Below are positions 41,871-49,765 of a stretch of DNA of 64,000 nt, in pieces. A model generated the notes under the pieces. That model was not told the origin of the DNA, did no database searches, and worked only from the letters and a program-made list of their open reading frames with translations. This stretch comes from Flavobacterium sp. (GTDB lineage: Bacteria > Bacteroidota > Bacteroidia > Flavobacteriales > Flavobacteriaceae). Position 1 is the stretch's first letter, and the number at the start of each line of letters is the position of its first letter. The stretch covers positions 1 through 64,000 of the forward strand of contig NZ_JAHEBT010000004.1 of the NCBI RefSeq assembly GCF_024642105.1, given 5' to 3'. The position numbers were made by a program, and so were the translations under genes.

Positions 41871-42230
41871 ATGAAGACATTTAGAGACCTACTTATTTGG
41901 CAGAAAGCTATGGCTTTAGTTACAAATTGCTATACTATATCAGCTGATTTTCCTAATAATGAACAATTTGGACTAACTTCTCAAATTAGAAGATGTTCAA
42001 TCTCAATTCCAAGTAATATTTCAGAGGGATTTGGAAGAGGAACTAATAAAGATTATTACAGATTTTTAACCATTTCTTTGGGTTCTCTTTTCGAATTTCA
42101 AACACAAATAGAAATTGCGTATAATTTAAAATACATTTCTTTAGAAAAGTTCAATAAACTTTATGAGGATAGTCGAGAACTTGAGAGAATGTTAACTTCT
42201 TTTATGAACAAAATAAAAGATACTTTGTAA
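41871..42230 (+). CDS. Four-helix bundle protein (23S rRNA intervening-sequence protein family)
   Basis: 119-aa all-helical protein of the S23/IVP family: FRDLLIWQKAMALVTNCYTISADFPNNEQFGLTSQIRRCSISIPSNISEGFGRGTNKDYYRFL at 4-66, including the hallmark ISEGFGR. Members are encoded in intervening sequences inside 23S rRNA genes of some bacteria and, as Avd, in diversity-generating retroelements; no reverse transcriptase or rRNA gene is nearby. The biochemical role is unknown. The gene is enclosed by imperfect inverted repeats, the right one overlapping its last codons and stop. Confidence 0.88.
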   Translation: MKTFRDLLIWQKAMALVTNCYTISADFPNNEQFGLTSQIRRCSISIPSNISEGFGRGTNKDYYRFLTISLGSLFEFQTQIEIAYNLKYISLEKFNKLYEDSRELERMLTSFMNKIKDTL

Positions 42231-42236
42231 CCTTGA

Positions 42237-42257
42237 AACTCAGTTACTTTGAAACTT
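42237..42257. repeat. Right arm of the inverted repeat around the four-helix gene
   Basis: Reverse complement of 41821-41841 with three mismatches over 21 bp. It begins 6 bp after the stop codon of the four-helix gene and ends 10 bp before the ctaA ATG at 42268. Further 7-8 bp related units extend back to about 42221. Confidence 0.8.
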
Positions 42258-42267
42258 AAATAAAAAA

Positions 42268-43296
42268 ATGAAAAAATATTTTCTACCCTCCGCAAAAGCA
42301 GCTTTAGTTTTAGTCTATCTAGTAATCGTTGCTGGAGCTTTAGTTCGAATGACAGGTTCGGGTATGGGTTGCCCAGATTGGCCGAAATGCTTTGGATACT
42401 ACATCCCTCCTACTGAAGAGAAAGAACTGCTTTACACAATTGGAAAAGAATATTCAAAAGGACAAGTTATAATTAAAGATGAAGCACTTTTAGTTGCCAA
42501 AGACCATTTTGTAGCTCCCACAAATTTTGAAAATACACACTGGGAAAAATATACCAAACATGATTATGCCATTTTCAATCCATTCCATACTTGGGTAGAA
42601 TATATCAATCGATTAGTTGGTGCATTAGCTGGTATTGCTTGTATCATTGCGCTTTTTTTCTCTTTAGGATATTGGAAAGAAAATAAAAAATTATTTTTCT
42701 ATAGTTTACTCATTTGTTTTTTAATGGGATTTCAAGCTTGGTTAGGAAAAACAGTGGTAGACTCAGTATTAAATCCTTATAAAATAACAACACACATGCT
42801 GGCAGCCTTACTTATAGTTGCTGTTCAATTGTCTGTTATTTATTCTGTTCAAGAAAAACAAAAAACAAAATCATTGGATGCTGAATTCAAATGGGTTTTA
42901 ATTGCAGCATTAGGTTTAACCATAATACAAATCATTTTTGGAACTCAAGTTCGAGAATCAGTTGATACAATTGTAGAAGCAGGTTTACCTAAAGAAGTTT
43001 GGTTGCAAAACCCTAAAGGAGGTTTCTACACCCACCGAAGTTTTTCAATCATAATTGTTTGTGCCAATTCCTTTTTGTTTTGGAGAAATAGAAAACTAGA
43101 TTTAGGTTTTACTAAAATGAATGGGGTAATTGCTATAATCTGTATTGAAATTCTTTCTGGAATTGCGATGTATTATTTTAATTTCCCATTTGGATCTCAA
43201 ACGATTCATATCGTAATGGCTACCCTTCTATTTGGCTTACAATTCTATTTAGTTTTGGAAAACTTCAAAAAAATAAACAATAATACCCGACTATAA
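42268..43296 (+). CDS. ctaA: COX15/CtaA-type heme A synthase
   Basis: Converts heme O to heme A for aa3-type oxidases. 342 aa with eight membrane segments. Motifs: VVAGALVRMTGSGMGCPDWPKCFGYYIPP (about 21-49) and, in the second half, TQVRESVDTIVEAGLPKEVW and THRSFSIII; the conserved histidines are in FHTWVEYINRL (about 110-120), TTHMLAALL, YTHRSF and QTIHIVMATLLFG. The length and the extra loop (about 50-105) are those of Bacteroidota CtaA. No aa3 oxidase gene occurs in this window, so the partner lies elsewhere. It is preceded by the four-helix unit. Confidence 0.92.
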   Translation: MKKYFLPSAKAALVLVYLVIVAGALVRMTGSGMGCPDWPKCFGYYIPPTEEKELLYTIGKEYSKGQVIIKDEALLVAKDHFVAPTNFENTHWEKYTKHDYAIFNPFHTWVEYINRLVGALAGIACIIALFFSLGYWKENKKLFFYSLLICFLMGFQAWLGKTVVDSVLNPYKITTHMLAALLIVAVQLSVIYSVQEKQKTKSLDAEFKWVLIAALGLTIIQIIFGTQVRESVDTIVEAGLPKEVWLQNPKGGFYTHRSFSIIIVCANSFLFWRNRKLDLGFTKMNGVIAIICIEILSGIAMYYFNFPFGSQTIHIVMATLLFGLQFYLVLENFKKINNNTRL

Positions 43297-43324
43297 TGTC
43301 ACAATATCGTCTTAAACATAATAA

Positions 43325-44095
43325 ATGTCTAAACTGGCCGCACAAGATAAATTTTTAGATTTATCCGATTATGGAAGACCTTTTGGAAAATTGCTTGCCA
43401 ATAACTTAAAAAACACCCGCTTTACTCCCATACATGTTACTTTATTGTTTGGGATTGCTGGACTAATCGCGATTTATTGTATTTTTAACGGAAGCTATGT
43501 ATGGGCAGGTTTTTTCATTGTACTAAAATCAGGAATTGATGCTGCTGATGGCGAGTTGGCTCGTTTAAAAAACACGCCTTCTTATGTAGGCAGGTACCTT
43601 GATAGTGTGTTTGACATTGTTTTAAATTTTCTATTTTTAATAACAATTTGTTATGTTTCTCGAACTTCGTTTTGGCTTACTTTAATCGCATTTTTTTGCA
43701 TTCAATTGCAAGGCACACTATACAATTATTACTATGTCATTTTGAGAAATAAGTCTATTGGAGGGGATACTACCAGCAAGGTTTTTGAATACAAAACACC
43801 TAGAGCTTTGCCAGGAGAAACTCAATATTCAGTCAATATTCTATTTAAAATTTACACCATCGTGTATGGTGGTTTTGATAAAATCATACATACTTTAGAT
43901 AGCGATGCTTACCGAGTTAAAACATTCCCTAACTGGTTCATGACACTGGTTTCCTTGTATGGTTTAGGATTCCAATTACTGATTATTGCCGTGCTTTTAC
44001 CTTTGGGACAAATAGAATGGATCATTCCATTTTTTATAGCGTATTCAGTTCTGATACTTATTTTGATTGGGATTCGAAAAACCTATTTCAACTAA
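43325..44095 (+). CDS. CDP-alcohol phosphatidyltransferase family protein
   Basis: Inner-membrane enzyme of 256 aa that joins a CDP-linked lipid to an alcohol acceptor. The signature D-G-x2-A-R-x8-G-x3-D-x3-D is exact: DGELARLKNTPSYVGRYLDSVFD, about residues 79-101. About six hydrophobic segments surround it. The family includes phosphatidylserine, phosphatidylglycerophosphate and inositol-phosphate synthases; the acceptor cannot be inferred here. It lies 28 bp after ctaA on the same strand. Confidence 0.9.
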   Translation: MSKLAAQDKFLDLSDYGRPFGKLLANNLKNTRFTPIHVTLLFGIAGLIAIYCIFNGSYVWAGFFIVLKSGIDAADGELARLKNTPSYVGRYLDSVFDIVLNFLFLITICYVSRTSFWLTLIAFFCIQLQGTLYNYYYVILRNKSIGGDTTSKVFEYKTPRALPGETQYSVNILFKIYTIVYGGFDKIIHTLDSDAYRVKTFPNWFMTLVSLYGLGFQLLIIAVLLPLGQIEWIIPFFIAYSVLILILIGIRKTYFN

Positions 44096-44190
44096 TTAAC
44101 CCAACCATTCATCATACTCATTATCAAATTATCAAAAAACATAGATGAATTGTAGAATGTGTATATTTACATCTATTAAATTTAGTAATA

Positions 44191-44745
44191 ATGAAACCCG
44201 AAAAAGAAAAAATAATTAATGGCGAACCCTATCTTTTGGGCGATTTAGAGCTTAAAAAAGACAGACGAAAAGCAAAAAATTTGTTGCATCGGCTCAATGT
44301 AACTGAATACCGAATGACAAAAAATGCACGTTTGATTTTAGAAGAATTACTTCCAAATGCGGGCAACAACTTGTACATTGAACCGCCTTTTTTCTGCGAT
44401 TATGGATACAATATTAGCTGTGGCGATAATGTCTTTTTCAATGTAAACTGTGTCGTCCTCGACGAAAATAAAGTAACTATTGGCTCTCATGTGCTTTTTG
44501 GTCCGGGCGTTCAATTGTATACCGCATCGCATCCATTGGAATCGCAAATGCGTCGTACCCATAAAGTTTCTAAACCCATTAGTATTGGAGACGATTGCTG
44601 GATTGGAGGTAATGCTGTTATTTGTCCCGGAGTAACTATTGGCAAAGGCTGTGTCATTGGTGCGGGTTCTGTAGTTACAAAAGATATTCCCGATTATTCT
44701 ATGGCAGTGGAAAATCCTGCGAAAGTGATTAAGAAATTAGAATAA
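44191..44745 (+). CDS. Maltose/galactoside O-acetyltransferase-type sugar acetyltransferase
   Basis: 184-aa acetyl-CoA-dependent acetyltransferase with an N-terminal Mac domain (about 1-55) and a left-handed beta-helix of hexapeptide repeats. Diagnostic: PPFFCDYGYNISCGDNVFFNVNCVVLDE (about 67-94), LYTASHPLESQMRR with the catalytic histidine (about 109-122), ISIGDDCWIGGNAVICPGVTIGKGCVIGAGSVVTKDIP (about 131-168). It acetylates a free sugar or glycoside; the substrate is unknown. Confidence 0.9.
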   Translation: MKPEKEKIINGEPYLLGDLELKKDRRKAKNLLHRLNVTEYRMTKNARLILEELLPNAGNNLYIEPPFFCDYGYNISCGDNVFFNVNCVVLDENKVTIGSHVLFGPGVQLYTASHPLESQMRRTHKVSKPISIGDDCWIGGNAVICPGVTIGKGCVIGAGSVVTKDIPDYSMAVENPAKVIKKLE

Positions 44746-44783
44746 AAACCTCAATGTCATTATTTTAAAATCTTTTCAACAAA

Positions 44784-44817
44784 ACGTAATTCACAATTCG
44801 TAATTAGTAATTAATAA
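44784..44817. repeat. AT-rich tandem of AATTnGTAATT-like units
   Basis: The short region has several 7-bp-phased units (AATTCAC, AATTCGT, AATTAGT, AATTAAT) upstream of the TnpR-passenger-like gene. It may be a degenerate simple repeat or a spacer; no function is visible. Confidence 0.5.
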
Positions 44818-44850
44818 TTTACCTTTGAACTTTCTATAAAAACAACGATT

Positions 44851-45390
44851 ATGGTTTATAAATTCAGAGTAATTCTAGACGCAGAAGAAGATATTTTCAG
44901 AGATATTGCTATCCTTGCCGAAGACACTTTAGAAGATTTACACAATGCTATCTTCAATTCTTTTGGATTTGACGGAATGGAAGTGGCTTCTTTTTATACT
45001 TGTGATGATACTTGGAATCAAGAAGATGAAATTCCAATGTTTGACGCAGGAGATGTTCCTGGAGAACAAACCATCATGAGCGATTACAAATTATCGGATC
45101 TTTTAGACAAAGAAAATACAAAAATCATCTACGTATATGACTTTATCAATATGTGGACTTTCTTGGTAGAATTAGCTGCTGTTGAAGAACCTCAAGCAGG
45201 TGCTCTTTATCCTGAAACGCTGTTTTCTCATGGAGAAATGCCTGATGAAGCTATTGAAAAAAACTTTGAGGCGGATATGCATGATGATATCTATGGCGAA
45301 TTTGAAGACGATTTAGACGAAGACGATCTAGATATGTTTGAAGGAGACGATAGCTTTGAAGACTTTGGCTACGAAGAAAATTGGAATTAG
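44851..45390 (+). CDS. IS1096 passenger TnpR-like / pRiA4b ORF-3-like protein
   Basis: 179-aa acidic protein of the family annotated as plasmid pRiA4b ORF-3 or IS1096 element passenger TnpR protein. Matching features: MVYKFRVILDAEEDIFRDIAILAEDTLEDLHNAIFNSFGFDGMEVASFY (1-49), MSDYKLSDLLDKENTKIIYVYDF (about 77-99). The C-terminal 50 residues are mostly Asp/Glu. The family name comes from mobile elements, but no transposase or terminal repeat is nearby, and it is not a resolvase by motif. A GC-rich hairpin repeat begins at once after the stop. Confidence 0.8.
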   Translation: MVYKFRVILDAEEDIFRDIAILAEDTLEDLHNAIFNSFGFDGMEVASFYTCDDTWNQEDEIPMFDAGDVPGEQTIMSDYKLSDLLDKENTKIIYVYDFINMWTFLVELAAVEEPQAGALYPETLFSHGEMPDEAIEKNFEADMHDDIYGEFEDDLDEDDLDMFEGDDSFEDFGYEENWN

Positions 45391-45424
45391 GCCTCTCCCC
45401 GACCCTCTCCAAAGGAGAGGGAGC
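45391..45424. repeat. GC-rich palindromic repeat, left copy
   Basis: Begins directly after the stop codon at 45390. It contains the perfect hairpin CCCTCTCCaaaGGAGAGGG (45403-45421). A related sequence in inverted orientation is at 45500-45532. GC content is far above the surrounding DNA. Probably an interspersed palindromic unit that also acts as terminator. Confidence 0.8.
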
Positions 45425-45499
45425 ATAAACTAGATTAAAAATAAGATTAAAAAATTCTATTTCTAAATAAAAATTAACTAAAATACTTCCCAATTCTTG

Positions 45500-45532
45500 G
45501 CACCTCCCTTTTGGGGAGGACGGGAGGGGCTA
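45500..45532. repeat. GC-rich palindromic repeat, right copy (inverted)
   Basis: Reads, on the minus strand, like the left copy at 45391-45424 with small differences, and contains the hairpin CCTCCCttttGGGGAGG. It lies just upstream of the nucleoid-associated protein gene (ATG 45538). The pair delimits about 75 bp of AT-rich DNA. Confidence 0.75.
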
Positions 45533-45537
45533 AAATT

Positions 45538-46596
45538 ATGATTAACTTATTCAACACCCATATTGATTCGCTTTCTATTCATCGTGTAGGAAATAAAAGC
45601 CGTAACGAAGCTATTTTTTTATCCGAACAACCATTCAATCTAAATGATGAAATTGTTCCTTTGATAAAAGAATTTTTCTTCAAGCCTTTCAGAGAGAAAG
45701 AAGAAAATTACTTTCAGTTTGCGCACGAAGTGGATTTGGATTACAATGAAATGTACAAATTTGCTTCTCAAATATTTGAGAATCCGTCTAATGTTCATGA
45801 GGTTTCAAAGCAAATCACCAAACATTTGTTTGAACAATCCAATCACCCACACATTAAGAATGGTGAAGTGTATGTTACGTATTTAACCAACCTTGCTATT
45901 GATAACAATATAGTCGATGCCATTGGAATTTTTAAAAGCGAAATCCAAGCTGATTTTCTACAATTTGAAGAAAAAGATACCCACCTTGAAATGATTTTAC
46001 AACACGGAGTTAGCTTAAATAAATTAGACAAAGGCTGCTTAATCTTCAATTACAAAAAAGAAGAAGGATATAAAATCTTAACGGTTGACAGTAACCGTTA
46101 CGATGCACGGTATTGGTTAGAACACTTCTTATCTGTAGATGCTTTTGAAGATGAAAATTACATCACTAAAAAATACTTGAAATTCTGTCAAGGCTTCGCA
46201 AAAGACGTAGTTTTCCCTGCTGAAGACAAAAAAGAAGAAGTGATGTTTATGAATCGTTCTGTGAATTATTTTGCCAAAAACGACCAGTTTGAGGAAACTA
46301 ATTTCTTAAACGAAGTCTTGGACAATCCTGATTTGATTCCTGAATTTAAAAATTATAAAGTAGACAAGGGAGACAAATACAGTATTGAAGACATTACCAC
46401 CTTCCCTATTGCAAACGCAGCGGTTTCTGATGCTAGAAAGTCCATCAAAAACGTGATTAATTTGGATACGCACATCCAAATTAAAATGGATTTCATCAAC
46501 CCAGAAAGTGCCGAAAAATTTGTAGAAAAAGGCTGGGACGAAGAAAAACAAATGTATTATTACTTGGTCTACTTCAACAAAGAAGAGAAAAATTAA
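45538..46596 (+). CDS. NdpA/YejK-family nucleoid-associated protein
   Basis: 352-aa protein of the 37-kDa nucleoid-associated family. The N-terminus (ATG 45538, MINLFNTHIDSLSIHRVGNKSRNEAIFLSE) is typical; an in-frame start at 45511 lies in the repeat and is rejected. Other features: CLIFNYKKEEGYKILTVDSNRYDARYWLEHFL (about 175-206) and KYSIEDITTFPIANAAVSDARKSI (about 278-301). It binds the nucleoid in E. coli; its precise role is unknown. It converges on the next gene across a palindromic element. Confidence 0.86.
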   Translation: MINLFNTHIDSLSIHRVGNKSRNEAIFLSEQPFNLNDEIVPLIKEFFFKPFREKEENYFQFAHEVDLDYNEMYKFASQIFENPSNVHEVSKQITKHLFEQSNHPHIKNGEVYVTYLTNLAIDNNIVDAIGIFKSEIQADFLQFEEKDTHLEMILQHGVSLNKLDKGCLIFNYKKEEGYKILTVDSNRYDARYWLEHFLSVDAFEDENYITKKYLKFCQGFAKDVVFPAEDKKEEVMFMNRSVNYFAKNDQFEETNFLNEVLDNPDLIPEFKNYKVDKGDKYSIEDITTFPIANAAVSDARKSIKNVINLDTHIQIKMDFINPESAEKFVEKGWDEEKQMYYYLVYFNKEEKN

Positions 46597-46620
46597 AATA
46601 AGAATACACTTGAAAGTCAA

Positions 46621-46720
46621 AATCTTGTCAAACTGAACTTGTTTCAGTTTCTATTAATAGATTGACATATAAAAATTTATAGATTCCGAAATAAATTCGG
46701 AATGACAAGATTCTTTTTTT
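46621..46720. terminator. Terminator formed by the palindromic element, copy C
   Basis: AATCTTGTCA (46621-46630) pairs perfectly with TGACAAGATT (46703-46712), followed by a T run; the arms include the ends of the element. It lies between two convergent genes. Confidence 0.75.
46626..46707. repeat. Palindromic TGTCA/TGACA element, copy C (82 bp)
   Basis: Same element as at 1880-1957 and 3671-3742, in the orientation of copy A, with both internal palindromes. The variable central spacer is the longest of the three copies. Confidence 0.85.
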
Positions 46721-46741
46721 AGAAGCTTTTATTTTTGCTTA

Positions 46742-47803
46742 CTACGATTTAAATGGATTGACGTTTTTGAAATTTCGCGTGATATACTGAAAAGACGCAC
46801 TCATAATATTACCCATTGATTTGGCTTTCTTAAAATTCAAATCATTCGTGTACCGATACAATTCGAGTTTCAATTGTTCCAAATGTGAAGAAGTTGATAA
46901 CGTATCTTCTCCCATAATTTTCAACAAACGTTTAATTCTGTTTTCAGCAGAATGGATTCGTTTAGCCAAAACGGAACGTTCTTCGTTTTTATATTGGTTA
47001 ATAGAACTTTCTTGTAATTTATCTTTTACCAATTTCACCATCGGATAATTCTCCTTAAAAAACTGAGGACGATACACTTTAAAATTACCTTCGTAACATT
47101 GCTGGTCAAAATCAATGGCTCTTATTCGATACACTACTTGGTCAAAATCGTGAATAGGAATCACCACATAATTATAAGCGCGCATATCGCCAAGTAACCG
47201 AATCATAGAACGTTCGTTGAACTTTACAAACTCCTTAGCTATTTGAGACTTCTCCGTTTCGGTACAATTCTTCAAATGATTATTAATAAAAACATCCCCA
47301 GCAATCCCCATAATATGTTCCTCAATCAAAGTATCCTGATGAACTAAAAAGTTAATTTTATCAGGCGATAAAATATGTTCCAGTTCCAACCCATATACCC
47401 TTGAGGCATCAGCTTTTTTAATATAAAAATGCGTGTAATTGTCGTTAAGAATATTTCTAACCTTAATTCTGAAAGGCTTTGAATTCCCAAAAGTACAATA
47501 GTCAATAGAGTCGACATTCAAGAATTTGATTATCTCCAAATTACCGTCAGAGTGCAATAAGGAATAGATTTTTTTTAAGGTTAAATCAATTTCTTCACGC
47601 TCAAATTCGTTGTAATACACTCTAACCCATAGTGTATCTTGGTCCTCTTTGTCATACACGTTAATAGATCCTGAAAAACGCAACAAATCGTCATACGAAA
47701 TAGGGAATTTAGAAATTCGATCAAATCGTTCAAGATAATCCAATAACGCCTCATTAATAGGATAAGACGGTTTTTTAAATATCATCAAAGGTTCTTCGCT
47801 CAT
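46742..47803 (-). CDS. Conserved Bacteroidota protein of unknown function
   Basis: 353 aa from ATG 47803 (MSEEPLMIFKKPSYPINEALLDYLERFDRISKFPISYDDLLRF). I do not recognise a domain. It is soluble, with no signal peptide or membrane segment; a central mixed region has FYIKKADASRVYGLELEHIL and NERSMIRLLGDMRAYNYVVIPIHDFDQVVYRIRAIDFDQQCYEGN, and the C-terminal third is helical and Lys-rich. The DMRAYN and IRAIDFDQ patches are faintly kinase-like (protein or aminoglycoside type). The frame continues upstream to 47932, but those extra residues overlap the promoter of the divergent gene. It is probably a stand-alone gene. Confidence 0.7.
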   Translation of the reverse strand: MSEEPLMIFKKPSYPINEALLDYLERFDRISKFPISYDDLLRFSGSINVYDKEDQDTLWVRVYYNEFEREEIDLTLKKIYSLLHSDGNLEIIKFLNVDSIDYCTFGNSKPFRIKVRNILNDNYTHFYIKKADASRVYGLELEHILSPDKINFLVHQDTLIEEHIMGIAGDVFINNHLKNCTETEKSQIAKEFVKFNERSMIRLLGDMRAYNYVVIPIHDFDQVVYRIRAIDFDQQCYEGNFKVYRPQFFKENYPMVKLVKDKLQESSINQYKNEERSVLAKRIHSAENRIKRLLKIMGEDTLSTSSHLEQLKLELYRYTNDLNFKKAKSMGNIMSASFQYITRNFKNVNPFKS

Positions 47804-47820
47804 TGGGAATGTATTTACAA

Positions 47821-47828
47821 CAAATTTA
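47821..47828 (-). promoter_or_regulatory. -7 element of the 46742-47803 gene (TAAATTTG)
   Basis: The minus strand reads TAAATTTG; the predicted leader is about 13 nt to ATG 47803, which supports that start over the longer frame. Confidence 0.45.
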
Positions 47829-47897
47829 CTGAAAAATATACTGGGAAATAATTTTTGGTTTCCTTTTCCGTTAGTACATCTCAAAAGAGAATTATAG

Positions 47898-47905
47898 TAT
47901 CTTTG
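47898..47905 (+). promoter_or_regulatory. -7 element of the first T9SS gene (TATCTTTG)
   Basis: TATCTTTG, 7 nt before ATG 47913; the predicted leader is only about 3 nt. Confidence 0.55.
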
Positions 47906-47912
47906 TTTCATT

Positions 47913-49742
47913 ATGAGTTGGATAAAAACCATATTATTTGTACTATTCGTTTGTTGTTTTCCTTTAGCGATTTCAGCACAATTTATTAGTGTGGACGATA
48001 CTAAAAATGCTACCGCATTAGTTCAAAAATTAACGAATAATACTTCTTGCATCAGTGTTTCAGGAGAAACCGCCAAAGGAGATCCTTTGAACCTAATCCA
48101 AAACAGTTATGGTATTTTTACTAAAAACAACAGTAGTTTTCCCTTTTCTTCAGGAATCGTTTTAAGTACATGGAGTAGTAAAAATTCTGAAGGTCCCTAC
48201 TCCAATCTTGGGGGAGGTACTAATTGGAACGGTGATTCAGATATTAACTCAGTTCTAGGAATAAGTTCAAGAAATGCAAGTTCTTTAGAATTTGATTTTA
48301 TTGCCCAGACTACTTTTTTGAGTTTCAATTACATTTTTGCATCCAATGAATACATCAAAGACAATCCTTGTAAATATTCAGATGGATTAGCTTTATTGAT
48401 TAAAGATGTAACATTAGCAGGTCCTTATACTAATTTAGCTGTTTTACCTGACGGGACTACTGTTTCTTCAAAAAACATTCATCCAGCAATTAATTATTCT
48501 GATACATTTACCACCACAAAATGTGATGCGAAAAACGAATCTTTTTTTGGCCAATTCAACTCCTCCACTCCAAGCTCAAGTCCTATAAATTATGCAGGGC
48601 AAACCATTCCATTAACCGCAAAATCAACTTTAATTGCTGGTCATACCTACCATATTAAATTAGTTATTGCCAATGACAGAGATAACGACAATAATTCTGC
48701 AGTCTTTGTTGAAGCAGGCAGTTTTACTTCCAAAATTGACTTAGGGAAAGATCGATTAGTAGCAGACAATACTGCCATTTGTAATGGAGAAACATTTGAA
48801 ATACAAACCAATATGCCTGTAGCATATACGTACAAATGGTATAAAGATGGGGCAACTATTCCTTTAATTGGAGAAACAAATTCTTCACTCATAGTAACTC
48901 AAGCGGGTAGTTATAAAGTTGAAGTTACCGATTCTAGTGGTTGTAATTATATTGGAGAAATCAAAATTGAATACACAACAGGAATGGGTTTAAAAGACGT
49001 ACAACTTACTAAATGCGATGATAATGGAACAGGAACCGCATTTTTCGATTTAACGGCTGTACAATCTATCATTACTAACAACGATTCAAGCACTACAATT
49101 TCCAATTACTATGAAGATAGGAACCAAACTATTGAAATAACCAACCCAACAGCTTTCGAAAAAACCAATTTTGGAGACCAAATAGTATTTGCCAAAGGAA
49201 TCAATTCAAAATTAAGCTGTTCCGAAACGGCTCAAATCACATTACGGACATTACCGAGTAGTCAAAATTTGGGTAGCTTACCCACACCAATTATAAAAGA
49301 GTTTGCCGGAGGAAAAAACTCGATTGAATTGATTACTCCTTCAACAAATATTAACTATGAATTTTCTATTGACGGTATCAATTACCAAAACAGTTCACTT
49401 TTTACCGGAATACCTAAAGGAAATTATATTGCCTACATTAGAAACACAGCTAATTGTGAATATGCCACGTACCCATTTACCATTTTAGATTATCCAACTT
49501 TTTTTACTCCAAACGGAGATGGCTCTAACGATATGTGGAAAATTGATGGACTAGATTTGTATCCACAAGCTGCAATTTCAATTTTTGACCGCTTTGGAAA
49601 ATTACTCAAGCAAATGGAATCAAGTGCTACCGGATGGAACGGTATATTTAATGGCTACCCTCTTCCCGCAGATGACTATTGGTTTCGATTAGTATTGAAT
49701 GACAATCAAATTGTTAATGGTCATTTTAGCTTAAAAAGGTAA
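47913..49742 (+). CDS. T9SS type B protein with choice-of-anchor L domain
   Basis: 609-aa secreted protein. Signal peptide about 1-23 (ILFVLFVCCFPLAISAQ). The N-terminal part (about 30-260) fits the choice-of-anchor L pattern: SGIVLSTWSSKNSEGPYSNLGGG, FDFIAQTTFLSFNYIFASNEY and the typical DGLALLIKDV. An Ig-like domain follows (about 270-350). The C-terminal about 85 residues are a type B sorting domain: FFTPNGDGSNDMWKIDGL, ISIFDRFGKLLKQM, PLPADDYWF and the ending GHFSLKR. Such proteins are exported through the outer membrane by the T9SS and may be adhesins. First of three such genes in a row. Confidence 0.92.
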   Translation: MSWIKTILFVLFVCCFPLAISAQFISVDDTKNATALVQKLTNNTSCISVSGETAKGDPLNLIQNSYGIFTKNNSSFPFSSGIVLSTWSSKNSEGPYSNLGGGTNWNGDSDINSVLGISSRNASSLEFDFIAQTTFLSFNYIFASNEYIKDNPCKYSDGLALLIKDVTLAGPYTNLAVLPDGTTVSSKNIHPAINYSDTFTTTKCDAKNESFFGQFNSSTPSSSPINYAGQTIPLTAKSTLIAGHTYHIKLVIANDRDNDNNSAVFVEAGSFTSKIDLGKDRLVADNTAICNGETFEIQTNMPVAYTYKWYKDGATIPLIGETNSSLIVTQAGSYKVEVTDSSGCNYIGEIKIEYTTGMGLKDVQLTKCDDNGTGTAFFDLTAVQSIITNNDSSTTISNYYEDRNQTIEITNPTAFEKTNFGDQIVFAKGINSKLSCSETAQITLRTLPSSQNLGSLPTPIIKEFAGGKNSIELITPSTNINYEFSIDGINYQNSSLFTGIPKGNYIAYIRNTANCEYATYPFTILDYPTFFTPNGDGSNDMWKIDGLDLYPQAAISIFDRFGKLLKQMESSATGWNGIFNGYPLPADDYWFRLVLNDNQIVNGHFSLKR

Positions 49743-49765
49743 ACTATTTTTACTATTTTTAACAA

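Noticed and set aside
41871..42230. Diversity-generating retroelement (Avd-like four-helix protein)
   Set aside because: No reverse transcriptase, template or variable repeat is present within the window.
44851..45390. Insertion sequence because of the IS1096/TnpR family name
   Set aside because: No transposase or resolvase motif, no target-site duplications seen; the adjacent GC-rich palindromes are not clear element ends.
47804..47932. Longer start for the 46742-47803 gene
   Set aside because: The extra frame covers the intergenic promoter region and the start of the divergent T9SS gene; a -7 element at 47828-47821 supports ATG 47803.
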